Positions 33,496 through 43,190 are shown, counted from the first letter of the stretch. The stretch is 64,000 nucleotides of DNA from Micromonospora zamorensis (GCF_900090275.1 NZ_LT607755.1:1922001-1986000), one strand, 5' to 3'. Numbers and translations: made by a program. The notes: generated from the sequence alone by a model not told the origin.

Positions 33496-34713
33496 ATGGA
33501 GAATCTCAGCAGACGAAGTGTCCTGACCCTCGGTGCCGCGCTGGGTCTGGTGACTGTGACCGACGTGCCGAAGGCATGGGCGTGGTCGTCCGCCAACTCG
33601 ATCGCCGGAACCAACACGGTCACCGACCCGTGGGACGTCTGGGACGACGACACCGACCCGCTCGTCGCCTCCCTCCTCGACAACGGCCAGATTCCGGCCG
33701 TCAACAACGCGTTCAAGACGTTCATCAAGAACGGCGACCCGGTGCCCAGCGGCCTGCCCCCCGCGCTCGCCACCTACATCGGGCAGGTCAACAAGCTGCC
33801 GTCGTGGGCCGACCAGGCCAAGCTGGACCGTGCCGCCCAGTTCAACAAGCGCATGAGCATGTACCTGTTCCTGCTCTACGGGCTGGGCAGCGGCATCATG
33901 AGCACGGTGATCCCGCGGGAGGCCCGCAACGTTTACTGGTCCGAGGGCGGCGCCGACATGAAGTCGCGCGCGGCCAAGACTTTCACGTACGGCTACGACC
34001 TGAACACGCCCGACGCCTTCAAGGCGACGGGCAACTTCATCACCACCTCCACCAAGACCCGCCTGACGCACGCCGCGGTGCGGCACCTGCTGCCGCAGTC
34101 AGCAGCGTGGCGGGGGGTCACGGACCACCCGATTCCGATCAGCAACGGCGACATCCTGATCACCTTCCACAGCCTGGGCACCTACGTGCACAGCAAGCTG
34201 GTGGAGTGGCGTCGCTACGGCCTCCGGGTGTCGGCCGCCGAAGAAGAGGCCTACCTGCACATGTGGCAGGTAGCGCTGCACCTGCTCGGTGTACGGGACG
34301 AATTCATCCCCGCCACCTGGGCTGCCGCCCACGAGCAGTCGCAGTACGCACTGACGCCGATCCTGGCGCCGACGCGGGAGGGCATCGACCTGGCCGACAC
34401 CCTGCTGAACCTGACCTCATCGATCGACCTGGGCATCACCAAGGGATTCCAACGCGAGTTCGCGCGCTATGTGCTCAGCGACCGGATCGGCAACTGGCTG
34501 AGGTTGCCGCGTGACCTCATCTCGCGCGGCGTGATCGAGGCCGGTTGGCCGACGTACATCATGTTCCGTGAAGGGCTGTCGCCGGTCATGCCGGGCACCT
34601 TCTCGATGTTCGACCACTTCGTGCGCGGCCTGGCGATGCTCTTCCTCAACAACGGCACCTCGTCGTCCCACACCCCCATCACCATTCCGACGATGAACCG
34701 GCCCGGCAGCTGA
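33496..34713 (+). CDS. lcp: Latex-clearing protein (rubber oxygenase), copy 2
   Basis: 405 residues from ATG 33496. Tat signal SRRSVLTLGAALG with cleavage near AWA (28-30). The LcpK30 key residues are conserved with a shift of six: Glu142 (REAR), Arg158, Lys161 and Thr162 (MKSRAAKT), and heme ligand His192 (LTHAAVRHLLPQS). It differs from copy 1 throughout, so this is not a recent duplication. Two Lcps of different product length or substrate preference are known in some rubber degraders. It converges with a tandem TetR gene (14-base gap). Confidence 0.92.
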   Translation: MENLSRRSVLTLGAALGLVTVTDVPKAWAWSSANSIAGTNTVTDPWDVWDDDTDPLVASLLDNGQIPAVNNAFKTFIKNGDPVPSGLPPALATYIGQVNKLPSWADQAKLDRAAQFNKRMSMYLFLLYGLGSGIMSTVIPREARNVYWSEGGADMKSRAAKTFTYGYDLNTPDAFKATGNFITTSTKTRLTHAAVRHLLPQSAAWRGVTDHPIPISNGDILITFHSLGTYVHSKLVEWRRYGLRVSAAEEEAYLHMWQVALHLLGVRDEFIPATWAAAHEQSQYALTPILAPTREGIDLADTLLNLTSSIDLGITKGFQREFARYVLSDRIGNWLRLPRDLISRGVIEAGWPTYIMFREGLSPVMPGTFSMFDHFVRGLAMLFLNNGTSSSHTPITIPTMNRPGS

Positions 34714-34727
34714 GTCGACGTCCCGAC

Positions 34728-35891
34728 TTACCGGATCAGGGCACCGGTGACCAGTGCGGTGACCGTGTCCCGATGGCCGGGCGTATCCTGCCAGCGCAGG
34801 GCGCGCCCGGCCTCGACCACCACGCCGAAACCCGCATGGACCAGCATCCGGGCCTGTCGGGGGTCCAGCTCCGGGCGGACCAACCGCAACTGCTGCTCCC
34901 AGACGGCGATGTGCTCACGCTGCGCGAGGATCAAGGGGCGCCGCAGGTCGGCCGGAAGACTGGCGACCTCGGCGTCGGCGACGCTGTTGAGCGCGTTGTG
35001 CTCGAAGCAGTAGGCCACGTACGCCGCCGCCAGCGCGACCACGGCCTGACGTGGATCGGTCGCCCGCTGAAGGCTCCGCTCCACCGCCTGAGCCAGCAGG
35101 CCCGCAGCCTGCAGACAAGCCGCCACCAGAATGTCGACCTTGCCGGGGTAGTGGCGGTAGATCGCGGACGGGGCCAACCCCACGGCCTGTGCGATCTGCG
35201 CGTTCGTGACGTTGGCGAACCCGTCCTGTGCGAACAGCGGGATGGCCGCCGCCAGGATCTCGGCACGTCGAGTGCGCGGCACGGGCTGGGCGGGCAGTTC
35301 GACCAGGCTCGCGCTGCCCGCCGCCGTCGCCGGATCGGTCGCGACCACGCCCAGGGCAGATGTCAGCAACAGATCCTCGATCCGGCGTTGGGCGATCGAG
35401 GTGTGATGCATGGTGACGGACCCGATCACACCGAGGGCCGCCACCGCCCGCAGGTGCTCGCCGGGCAGCGGATATTCGCGCCGCACCAGTTCGATCACCC
35501 GCCCCACGACGTGGGCGAACTTCGTCCGAAGCAGCCGGCGGTCCGCGCGCTCGAGGTAGCGGGCCTCCCACCGGTAGAGGCCGCCCGACGCGCGGCGGGA
35601 GACCGTCACCCGGGTGACGGCGACGAGCACATCCTTCAGGGCCGCCTCTGGCGGGCACTCGTCGATGACCTCGACGAGCTTGTTCACGATGACATTGGCG
35701 CACTCGGCGAACAGCGCGTACTTGTTGGGGAAGTGCCGGTACAGCGCCGGGCCGCTGATACCGACCACGGCGGCGATCTCCTCCATGGACGCCGCGTGGT
35801 AGCCGCGTTCACTGAACACCTGGCCGGCCGCTTCGACGATGACCTGCCTGCGGTTGCGCGGTCGGGTGGCAGCAGTCGGCCCGGTGGTCAC
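34728..35891 (-). CDS. Tandem double-TetR regulator (Mce3R-like), copy 1
   Basis: 387 residues with two complete TetR DNA-binding domains. The first is RRQVIVEAAGQVF to ISGPALYRHFPNKYALF (about 12-65), the second RRAEILAAAIPLFAQDGF to LAPSAIYRHYPGKVDIL (about 208-260), each followed by a helical ligand-binding half. Mycobacterial Mce3R has the same double arrangement and represses lipid-degradation genes. It is followed, at its start side, by a second double-TetR of the same strand. It probably controls lcp2 or the fad operon in response to an acyl-CoA or isoprenoid. Confidence 0.85.
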   Translation of the reverse strand: MTTGPTAATRPRNRRQVIVEAAGQVFSERGYHAASMEEIAAVVGISGPALYRHFPNKYALFAECANVIVNKLVEVIDECPPEAALKDVLVAVTRVTVSRRASGGLYRWEARYLERADRRLLRTKFAHVVGRVIELVRREYPLPGEHLRAVAALGVIGSVTMHHTSIAQRRIEDLLLTSALGVVATDPATAAGSASLVELPAQPVPRTRRAEILAAAIPLFAQDGFANVTNAQIAQAVGLAPSAIYRHYPGKVDILVAACLQAAGLLAQAVERSLQRATDPRQAVVALAAAYVAYCFEHNALNSVADAEVASLPADLRRPLILAQREHIAVWEQQLRLVRPELDPRQARMLVHAGFGVVVEAGRALRWQDTPGHRDTVTALVTGALIR

Positions 35892-35969
35892 CGGATCAAT
35901 CGATCAGAGGCGGGCGGACGCAGTGCCATACGCGCTAGTCAATCACAGCGCCATCGACGCTTCGAGAGC

Positions 35970-37166
35970 TCAGGCGTGCAGCACCGCGAGGGCGAGACGG
36001 GCCGTCTGGGTGTCGTAGCCCTCGGCGCGGTCGAAGCGGCCGAGCCGGCCGATGTCGGTGACGACATTGAGCGCGGCGTGCACGAGCACGCGGACGTCGG
36101 CGGCCGGCAGGTCCGGTCGTACCGTCTCGACGAGGCGCATCCATTCCTCGACGTGCAGGCGTTGCGCCCCGCGCAGCTGGTGACGGTCCTCGTCGGGCAG
36201 GTTGTTGTTCTCCGCCAGGTAGACCGCGACGAGGTCGCTCTGGCCGAACGCGTAGGCGACGTAGGCCTGCACGACCCGGCGCAGAGCGTCCGCCGCGTCG
36301 CTCGCCTCGGCGATCGCCGTTGTCGTGGCCCCGGCGAGTCGGTCGGTGGCGCGGTAGTAGGCGGCCGCGAGCAGGTCGGCCTTGCTGGGGAAGTACCGGT
36401 ACACGCTGGATGCCTGCATGCCGGCTGCGCGCCCGATGTCCTCGACGGCGACGGCGTGGTAGCCGTGGCGGTGGAACAGACGGATCGCCTCGATCAGCAG
36501 CAGTTCACGGCGCGAGGCGGGGCGCACCGGCGCGGTGCCCGGCGTGGCGTGCTGCTGTGGCGGCAACTGGGGGGCGTCGGCCCGCAGCAGAGTCCAGGCG
36601 ACCCGGGTGAGCAGCTTCTCGGTGTCGGTGCCGGTTGCCGCCGCGCGGTAGGTGGTCACGCTGCCGAAGGCGCTGAGTGCCGCGTTGACCAGCAGCTCCG
36701 CCCGCCCGGCGGTCAGCTCGGGCCGCAGCTCGCGCAGGGGGCCGGCGAGGCGGCCGACCAGCGTGGCCAGGGTCGTGGCGAACTCCCGCCGATGCTCGGG
36801 TGTGAGGTAGCGGCCCTCCCACTGGTACAGCCCGGCGACGCGCCGTTTGCTCACGGCGACTTCGGCGATCGTGCTCAGTAGTTCGTCGAGGACACCCTCG
36901 GTGGTGTTCGCCTGCGGATCGGCGGTCGCGGCGAGCAGGGCGCCGACGACCTCCCGGGTGGCGTGCACCAGGATCGCGTACTTGTTCGGGAAGTGCCGGT
37001 ACACCGCCGGGCCGCTGATGCCGACGACGGCGGCGATCTCGTCGACGGTGACCAGGTGATAGCCCCGCTCGCAGAACAGCTCGGCGCCGGCCAGCGCAAT
37101 GCGGTCCTTGCGATCCTTCGGTCGTTTGGTCGCTGCCGGGCCCACACCGCTCGCTGCTGGTCGCAC
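35970..37166 (-). CDS. Tandem double-TetR regulator (Mce3R-like), copy 2
   Basis: 398 residues from GTG 37166. Domain one: DRIALAGAELFCERGYH to ISGPAVYRHFPNKYAIL (about 20-75); domain two: RRELLLIEAIRLFHRHGYH to MQASSVYRYFPSKADLL (about 218-272). The first HTHs of the two copies are almost alike (ISGPA-YRHFPNKYA in both), while the second HTHs differ, so the pair may share one DNA half-site and differ in the other. Divergent from fadA with 184 bases between; that region includes a perfect GCTTG-A-CAAGC dyad at 37277-37287. Confidence 0.85.
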   Translation of the reverse strand: MRPAASGVGPAATKRPKDRKDRIALAGAELFCERGYHLVTVDEIAAVVGISGPAVYRHFPNKYAILVHATREVVGALLAATADPQANTTEGVLDELLSTIAEVAVSKRRVAGLYQWEGRYLTPEHRREFATTLATLVGRLAGPLRELRPELTAGRAELLVNAALSAFGSVTTYRAAATGTDTEKLLTRVAWTLLRADAPQLPPQQHATPGTAPVRPASRRELLLIEAIRLFHRHGYHAVAVEDIGRAAGMQASSVYRYFPSKADLLAAAYYRATDRLAGATTTAIAEASDAADALRRVVQAYVAYAFGQSDLVAVYLAENNNLPDEDRHQLRGAQRLHVEEWMRLVETVRPDLPAADVRVLVHAALNVVTDIGRLGRFDRAEGYDTQTARLALAVLHA

Positions 37167-37350
37167 CCCTACAGGTTAGCGCCACCTCGCAGGGTTGCTG
37201 CGATTGCCCTCGGTCATCTTGCGTGCCATGCGTGGGTAAGGCCGAAGGCAGCCCGCGCGTATCGGGTGTGGACGTTGCTTGACAAGCGGCCGTGAGCTCA
37301 ACGAAAGTTAGGCTGGATTCGCATTTGGGTGAGCAGCGAGGAGCTTGGCG

Positions 37351-38565
37351 ATGACAACCGAGGCGTTCATCTACGACGCACTGCGCACACCGCGCGGTCG
37401 GGGAAAGCCGAACGGATCGCTGCACGGGGTTAAGCCGGTCTCGCTCGTCGCTGGTTTGATCGAGGAGACCCTGCGGCGGATGCCCGGCCTTGACCCGGCG
37501 CTGATCGACGACATCGTGCTCGGGGTGGTGTCCCCGCTGGGCGACCAGGGCGCCGACATCGCCAAGACGGCCGCCATCACCGCCGGCCTGCCCGACACGG
37601 TGGCCGGCGTGCAGCTCAACCGCTTCTGCGCCTCGGGCCTGGAAGCGGTGAACATCGCCGCGCAGAAGGTGCGTTCAGGGTGGGAGGATCTGGTCCTCGC
37701 CGGCGGCGTCGAGTCGATGTCCCGGGTTCCGATGGGATCCGACGGCGGAGCGTGGGCGCTGGATCCGGAGACCAACTTCAACACCGGCTTCGTGCCGCAG
37801 GGGGTCAGCGCGGATCTGATCGCGACTCTCGACGGCCATGACCGCGACGTGGTCGACGGCTATGCGTTGCAGTCGCAGGCCCGGGCGGCGAAGGCGTGGG
37901 CCAACGGCTACTTCAACCGCTCGGTGGTCCCCGTGCGGGACCGCAACGGCCTGACCGTCCTCGACCGCGACGAGCACATCCGGCTGGACTCGACCGCCGA
38001 GGGCCTCGCCGCGCTTCGCCCCTCCTTCGCCGGCATCGGGGAGAAGGCCGGCTTCGACGCGGTCGCGCTCCAGAAGTACCACTGGGTCGAGCGCATCAAC
38101 CACGTCCACACGGCGGGCAATTCGTCCGGCATCGTCGACGGCGCCTCGTTGGTGGCCATCGGCAGCGAGGCCGTCGGTGCGGCCGCCGGCCTCACCCCGA
38201 GAGCGCGCGTCGTCGCTACGGCACTCAGCGGCGCCGATCCGACGATCATGCTCACCGGCCCGGCTCCGGCCGCTCGCAAGGCGCTGGCCAAGGCTGGCCT
38301 CGGCGTCGAGGACCTCGACCTGGTGGAGATCAACGAGGCGTTCGCGGCAGTGGTCCTGCGGTTCGTCGCCGACATGGGGCTGAGCATGGAGATCGTCAAC
38401 GTCAACGGCGGCGCGATCGCGATGGGGCACCCGCTGGGGGCAACCGGCGCCATGATCCTCGGCACGCTCGTCGACGAACTGGAGCGACGCGGTGGTCGCT
38501 ACGGGCTCGCCACGCTCTGCGTCGGCGGCGGCATGGGCATCGCGACCGTCATCGAACGAATCTGA
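37351..38565 (+). CDS. fadA: Acetyl-CoA C-acyltransferase (thiolase)
   Basis: 404 residues from ATG 37351, with GAGGAG upstream (TTG at 37345 possible). Acyl-enzyme Cys93 is in [32 protein letters not shown] (active His) and CVGGGMG (second Cys) follow in order. It performs thiolytic cleavage of 3-ketoacyl-CoA, the last step of a beta-oxidation round. Immediately upstream of fadB (10-base gap), giving the classical two-gene beta-oxidation operon. Confidence 0.93.
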   Translation: MTTEAFIYDALRTPRGRGKPNGSLHGVKPVSLVAGLIEETLRRMPGLDPALIDDIVLGVVSPLGDQGADIAKTAAITAGLPDTVAGVQLNRFCASGLEAVNIAAQKVRSGWEDLVLAGGVESMSRVPMGSDGGAWALDPETNFNTGFVPQGVSADLIATLDGHDRDVVDGYALQSQARAAKAWANGYFNRSVVPVRDRNGLTVLDRDEHIRLDSTAEGLAALRPSFAGIGEKAGFDAVALQKYHWVERINHVHTAGNSSGIVDGASLVAIGSEAVGAAAGLTPRARVVATALSGADPTIMLTGPAPAARKALAKAGLGVEDLDLVEINEAFAAVVLRFVADMGLSMEIVNVNGGAIAMGHPLGATGAMILGTLVDELERRGGRYGLATLCVGGGMGIATVIERI

Positions 38566-38575
38566 GGAGTCACGA

Positions 38576-40723
38576 ATGGTCAACACAATCCGGTGGGAGC
38601 GCGGCGATGACGGCATCGTCCTGCTCACCCTCGACCACCCCGGGCGTTCGGCGAACGTGATGAACGACGAATTCGGTGCGAGCCTCGTAGCGACGGTCGA
38701 TCGGCTCGAAGCCGAGCGCGACCAGACCACCGGCGTGGTCATCACCTCGGCCAAGAAGACCTTCTTCGCCGGCGGCGACCTGGAAGCCCTGCTGCGGCTG
38801 ACGCCGGCCGACGCCGAGACCTCGGCTGCGAACACCCGCATGCTCAAGAACGCGGTACGCCGACTGGAGACACTCGGTCGTCCGGTCGTGGCCGCCATCA
38901 ACGGCTCGGCCCTCGGTGGCGGGCTGGAACTCGCCCTGGGCTGCCACCACCGCATCGTGCTCGACAACCCGGCCATCGAGATCGGCTTCCCAGAGGTCAC
39001 CCTCGGCCTGCTGCCGGGCTGCGGTGGCGTCGTGCGCAGCGTCCGGCTGCTGGGCGTGACCGACGCGCTGACCAACTGGCTGCTCCGCGGCCAGCGGCGC
39101 CGACCGCAGGACGCACTCGCGCACGGGCTGGTCGACGAGATCGCCCCGGATGACGCGGCCATGTTGGGTGCGGCCCGTGCCTGGGTCGCCGCCAACCCCG
39201 AAGCGGCCCAGCCGTACGACCGCAAGGGCTACAAGATTCCCGGCGGCACCCCGTCCACCCCCGCGCTCGCCGCCCAGTTGCCGGCGATGCCAGCCATTCT
39301 GCGTCAGCAGCTCAAGGGCGCGCCCTACCCTGCCCCGCTCAACATCCTCGCTGCCGCCGTCGAAGGCGCACAGGTCGACCTGGACACCGCCTTCACCATC
39401 GAGGGACGGTACTTCACCGAACTGGCCACCGGTCAGATCGCCAAGAACATGATCAAAGCACTCTTCTTCGACGTGCAGACCGCCGGATCGCGGGACATCG
39501 GCGCGGGCCACCCGCCGCTGCGGCGGGTGGCGGTCATCGGCGCGGGCATGATGGGCGCCGCCATCGCCTACGTGTGTGCTCGGGCCGGGATGCAGGTCGT
39601 GCTCAAGGACGTGACCCTCCTGGGGGCGCTGCGGGGGAGGGACTACTCGGTGGGCCTGCTCGACAAGGCCGTCGCCCGCGGTGTGTCCACGCTGGACGAG
39701 CGGGACGCGATCCTGGCCCGGATCCAGGCGACCGAGGACCTCGCCGACCTCGCCGACGTCGACCTCGCCATCGAGGCGGTCTTCGAGGATCCCGCCCTCA
39801 AACACAAGGTGTACGCCGAGACCGAGCAGGTCGCACCGAACGCGCTCATCGCCTCCAACACGTCGACCCTGCCGATCACCCTGCTCGCCGAGGGCGTCAG
39901 CAAGCCGGAGGAGTTCATCGGCCTGCACTTCTTCTCGCCGGTGGACAAGATGCCGCTGGTCGAGGTGATCCGCGGCGAGCGCACCAACGAGGCCACGCTG
40001 CAACGGGCCCTCGGCCTCGTACGTCGGCTCCGCAAGACGCCCATCGTCGTCAACGACAGCCGCGGATTCTTCACCAGCCGGGTCATCGGGACGTTCACCA
40101 ACGAGGGCATCGCGATGCTGGCCGAGGGAATTCCGGCTGCAACCATCGAGCAGGCCAGCAGCCAGGCCGGATACCCCGCACCGGTCCTGGCGCTGATGGA
40201 CGAGCTCACCCTCACCCTGCCCCGCAAGATCCGGCAGGAGACGGCCGCGGCCACGGTCGCCGCCGGCGGCACCTGGCAGCCGCACGCCGCCGACGCGGTC
40301 ATCGACCGGATGATCGACGACTGCGGGCGGCCCGGACGCTCGGGTGGCGCTGGCTTCTACGACTACCGCGACGGTAAGCGGGTCGGCCTCTGGCCGGGCC
40401 TGCGGGACAACTTCGGCGGTACGAACCTCGGCACGCCCTTCGAGGACCTCAAGGAGCGGCTGCTCTTCATCGAGGCGGTCGAGTCGGTGCGGTGCCTCGA
40501 AGACGGGGTGCTCACCTCGGTGGTCGACGCCAACGTCGGTTCGATCCTCGGCATCGGTTACCCGAGCTGGACCGGCGGCGTCCTTCAGTACATCAACCAG
40601 TACGAGGGCGGGCTGCCGGGCTTCGTGGCCCGCGCGCGAGTGCTCGCGCAGCGCTACGGTGACCGGTTCAGCCCGCCCCAACTGCTGTTGGCCATGGCCG
40701 ACCGGGGCGAGCGGTTCGAATAG
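38576..40723 (+). CDS. fadB: Bifunctional enoyl-CoA hydratase/3-hydroxyacyl-CoA dehydrogenase
   Basis: 715 residues from ATG 38576, with GAGGAG upstream. The crotonase part (1-~200) has catalytic Glu118 (GGGLELA) and Glu140 (FPEVTLGLLPG). The dehydrogenase part starts near 315 with the Rossmann motif VAVIGAGMMGAAIAY, then SNTSTLPIT and GLHFFSPVDKMPLVEVI with the catalytic His. C-terminal 3HCDH repeats complete the FadB/FadJ architecture at normal length. It hydrates enoyl-CoA and oxidises 3-hydroxyacyl-CoA, and partners with the upstream thiolase. Confidence 0.93.
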   Translation: MVNTIRWERGDDGIVLLTLDHPGRSANVMNDEFGASLVATVDRLEAERDQTTGVVITSAKKTFFAGGDLEALLRLTPADAETSAANTRMLKNAVRRLETLGRPVVAAINGSALGGGLELALGCHHRIVLDNPAIEIGFPEVTLGLLPGCGGVVRSVRLLGVTDALTNWLLRGQRRRPQDALAHGLVDEIAPDDAAMLGAARAWVAANPEAAQPYDRKGYKIPGGTPSTPALAAQLPAMPAILRQQLKGAPYPAPLNILAAAVEGAQVDLDTAFTIEGRYFTELATGQIAKNMIKALFFDVQTAGSRDIGAGHPPLRRVAVIGAGMMGAAIAYVCARAGMQVVLKDVTLLGALRGRDYSVGLLDKAVARGVSTLDERDAILARIQATEDLADLADVDLAIEAVFEDPALKHKVYAETEQVAPNALIASNTSTLPITLLAEGVSKPEEFIGLHFFSPVDKMPLVEVIRGERTNEATLQRALGLVRRLRKTPIVVNDSRGFFTSRVIGTFTNEGIAMLAEGIPAATIEQASSQAGYPAPVLALMDELTLTLPRKIRQETAAATVAAGGTWQPHAADAVIDRMIDDCGRPGRSGGAGFYDYRDGKRVGLWPGLRDNFGGTNLGTPFEDLKERLLFIEAVESVRCLEDGVLTSVVDANVGSILGIGYPSWTGGVLQYINQYEGGLPGFVARARVLAQRYGDRFSPPQLLLAMADRGERFE

Positions 40724-40727
40724 TTGG

Positions 40728-42674
40728 TCAGAGCCCGGCGGCGAGTCGTTGGGCGTTCATGTACGCGATGGCCTCGACGGAGATCATCGGGTTGACGCCC
40801 AACGACGCCGGGAAGGTGGACGCGTCGGCGAGGACCAGGTTCGGGACCTCCCACGTGGCACCGTCGGGCCCGGCTACCGACGTGGCCCGGCTGCCGCCCA
40901 TGCGGGCCGCGCCCATGATGTGCAGGGCGGCCATGGCGACCTGACCGGGCGCGGTCCCCAGGGTGTCCGTGTGGCGGATGAAGTCCTCGATGGAGCCCTT
41001 GCCGCTTTCCCAGATCGTGCCGCGCTGATGACCGGAGAACAGCTTGCGGGCGCCGGCCGCCTCGACGATGCGAGCGGCACCGGCGATCCCGGCCCGCATG
41101 TGGGCGGCGTCGTAGGCGGAGAGGCGGTAGTGCACCACCGGCTCGCCGTCGCTGCCGACCTTGACCTGTCCGCTGTCGCGGTCGCGGGTGATGATGCCGA
41201 CCCCGCTGAGGTTCGGCAGCGACCGCATCTGGTCCAGGTGGGTCCGGGCGCCTGTCCAGCTCATGAAGGACACGGCGGTGGCCGGGTTGGTGGCGGCGGT
41301 CTCGTAGATGACGCCGTAGCCGAGGCCATCGAGATCGGCGTGTTCGGTGGAGTACCGGGTCTGCATTCCGCCCTCCCACGGGCGGACCTCCTCGGCGAAC
41401 ACGCCCCAGACGCCGGTGGCCGGGTGCAGATGGAGGTGCCGGCCGATGTTCGGGTTCGTGAGGCCGGAGCGGCGCAACAGGGCCGGCGTCTGCACGCTGC
41501 CGGCCGAGGCGACCACCGCGCGGGCGCGAATGATCACCGGGTGACCGTCGGCGGTGTGGCCGGCGACGCCGGTCGCCCTGCCGGCCGTGATGGTGACCGT
41601 GCGGACGTCGACGTCGACGAGAAGGCGCGCACCTGCGCGTTGGGCGTCGACGAGCCAGGTCTTGGTCGCGGATTTCTTGGCGCCGATGCGGCAGCCCAGG
41701 CCGCACCGCCCGCACTCGATGCCGGTGTCGCAGCCGTCGACGTTGCGGGGCATCTCGTCGACATGCCAGCCGAGCGTGGTCAGTCCGCGTTCCATGAGCG
41801 CGTCGCGGGACGAGATCCGGCCGTGGTCGCGGTTGACGCCGAGCCGGGACCACACCGCGTCGAGGCAACGCTCGTACTCGTCCGTGGCGAACTGTGGGAC
41901 GCCCAGCGCGGCCCACTCGTCGCGAACCCGAGGCGGGGTGCGAAACGACGTGGTGTAGTTGACCACGGTGCCGCCACCGAGGCACTGCCCCTGGAGAATG
42001 CTCAGTTGGCCCTCTGCGGTGGCCGACGGGCCCGGGGCGTAGAGCCGCGACAATCCAGACAGCTCCCCGCCGTCGAAGTCCCTGTCGTCGTAGTACTCGC
42101 CCTTCTCCACGACGATCACGTCGAGGCCGTGCCCGGCGAGGACGGCCGCGGCGGTGCCGCCGCCAGCACCCGATCCGACGATGACGACGTCGCAGTCCAG
42201 GGTGGTGGCCACGGACGGACGGATCGGCGCCAGGACGGGCTCGGGGGCGTCGGTCCTGGTGCCGAGCGGTCCGGGGTAACCGATGGCGGGCCACACCGGC
42301 GATCGACCGGTCGGCCCGGGCGCCATGTAGTAGGACAGGGTGGCCGCGCCCTTGAGCGCCTGGAAGAGCGCCCGCTTGCGGGTGACACCCGATTCGGCCA
42401 GGGCGAGCAGCATCCGCTCGCGGCGCTGCTGGGTCTGCCGGGAGAACCGCCGTGCGCCGCCGCCGAGGATCAACTGGGTGGCGCGGGAGTCCCACAGATC
42501 CAGCAGTTGGAGGAACTGCCTGACCTCGGCGGCGCGAGGGTTGTGCAGGACCAGCGCGGCCATGATGTCGACCGCGCCGAGCTGACTGGCCGACGGGAGG
42601 TCGGCCCCATCGCCCGGTGCGAACGTGTCGCAGATGCTTGCCAGGGCGGCGCGCTGTCTGGCAGATAATTCCAT
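40728..42674 (-). CDS. GMC-family FAD oxidoreductase (long-chain alcohol/sterol oxidase-like)
   Basis: 648 residues from ATG 42674. An N-terminal helical domain (1-150) precedes the FAD motif CDVVIVGSGAGGGTAAAVLAG (about 162-182), as in long-chain alcohol oxidases and large GMC dehydrogenases. A Cys-rich stretch (CDTGIECGRCGLGC) is typical of this subgroup. The C-terminal GMC signature has active-site His (ALHIMGAARMGG) and VNPMISVEAIAYMNAQR. It probably oxidises alcohol groups of isoprenoid or sterol-like substrates. Converges with fadB (4-base gap). Confidence 0.88.
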   Translation of the reverse strand: MELSARQRAALASICDTFAPGDGADLPSASQLGAVDIMAALVLHNPRAAEVRQFLQLLDLWDSRATQLILGGGARRFSRQTQQRRERMLLALAESGVTRKRALFQALKGAATLSYYMAPGPTGRSPVWPAIGYPGPLGTRTDAPEPVLAPIRPSVATTLDCDVVIVGSGAGGGTAAAVLAGHGLDVIVVEKGEYYDDRDFDGGELSGLSRLYAPGPSATAEGQLSILQGQCLGGGTVVNYTTSFRTPPRVRDEWAALGVPQFATDEYERCLDAVWSRLGVNRDHGRISSRDALMERGLTTLGWHVDEMPRNVDGCDTGIECGRCGLGCRIGAKKSATKTWLVDAQRAGARLLVDVDVRTVTITAGRATGVAGHTADGHPVIIRARAVVASAGSVQTPALLRRSGLTNPNIGRHLHLHPATGVWGVFAEEVRPWEGGMQTRYSTEHADLDGLGYGVIYETAATNPATAVSFMSWTGARTHLDQMRSLPNLSGVGIITRDRDSGQVKVGSDGEPVVHYRLSAYDAAHMRAGIAGAARIVEAAGARKLFSGHQRGTIWESGKGSIEDFIRHTDTLGTAPGQVAMAALHIMGAARMGGSRATSVAGPDGATWEVPNLVLADASTFPASLGVNPMISVEAIAYMNAQRLAAGL

Positions 42675-42743
42675 GATTTTTCCATTCAGAGCGGTGGGCG
42701 GGGTTTCGCGTGTCCGGCACCAGGCGCGGGGGTGGTGCCGAAG

Positions 42744-42830
42744 GCCGACCATTGGCCGGACAACCCCGGCGGCGGTCAGCAGCGCCGTCGTCTTTCCCGC
42801 ACCGCGGTCCGGTCGCAGGACATCGCTCAC
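42744..42830 (-). pseudogene. LivF-like ABC ATPase N-terminal remnant
   Basis: From GTG 42830 the frame reads MSDVL and then DRGAGKTTALLTAAGVVRP, the Walker A region of branched-chain amino-acid-type ABC ATPases (normally GANGAGKTT followed by AGLLRP). About 25 residues before the P-loop are deleted, and nothing of the ATPase remains after it. The GTG overlaps the TGA of the LivG-like remnant as GTGA, the usual coupling of livG and livF. Confidence 0.55.
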
Positions 42831-42940
42831 GGCACGAGCTCCGATCCGAGATACGCGGTACGCACGGCCGGGTGGGAGAGCTCGGCGCGCGGCGTCCCGG
42901 ATGCGATGACGGCCCCGTAGTCCAGGACGTACACGCGAAT
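42827..42940 (-). pseudogene. LivG-like ABC ATPase C-terminal remnant
   Basis: The last 37 codons of a minus-strand frame read VYVLDYGAVIASGTPRAEL and AVRTAYLGSELVP, the characteristic C-terminus of branched-chain amino-acid/amide ABC ATPases (VLDxGxxIAxGTP, AYLG). The upstream part of the frame is unrelated, so only the tail survives. With the LivF-like stub it shows that an importer once stood here. Confidence 0.6.
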
Positions 42941-43104
42941 CGCTGGCGCGGGGACCCTCTTCATGCTTACGGCACTGTAAATCACGCGTAACTTCTTGGG
43001 AAGGGTTCTGAACCTCGCACTAAGAAGGGCCACTGCCGGACTGCCCGGCTTTCTGCTGGAGGGCTATGTCGCCGGAGGGTGATGGTGAACCATGACTAAC
43101 AAAG

Positions 43105-43147
43105 CACCCCGGCCGGTGAGTGTTCGGCACACTCGTCGGCCGGGGTG
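43105..43147. terminator. Hairpin terminator after acyl-CoA dehydrogenase
   Basis: CACCCCGGCCG (43105-43115) pairs perfectly with CGGCCGGGGTG (43137-43147), and inner bases GAGTG/CACTC extend the stem around a short loop. It lies 43 bases beyond the stop of the minus-strand acyl-CoA dehydrogenase at 43191 and has no competing coding frame. Confidence 0.75.
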
Positions 43148-43190
43148 TCCGCCGTCGGTGGACGTGTCATCGACGGCGTGTCGCTGAGCC

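Noticed and set aside
34773..36881. A 702-codon plus-strand frame opposite the two double-TetR genes.
   Set aside because: It is the antisense shadow of both TetR genes, with His/Gly/Arg-rich composition and no domain. The minus-strand HTHs are unambiguous.
38570..40681. A 703-codon minus-strand frame antisense to fadB.
   Set aside because: It mirrors fadB codons (high-GC antisense opening), and fadB motifs are intact on the plus strand.
40344..42668. A 774-codon plus-strand frame antisense to the GMC oxidoreductase.
   Set aside because: Antisense opening in GC-rich DNA; no family features.
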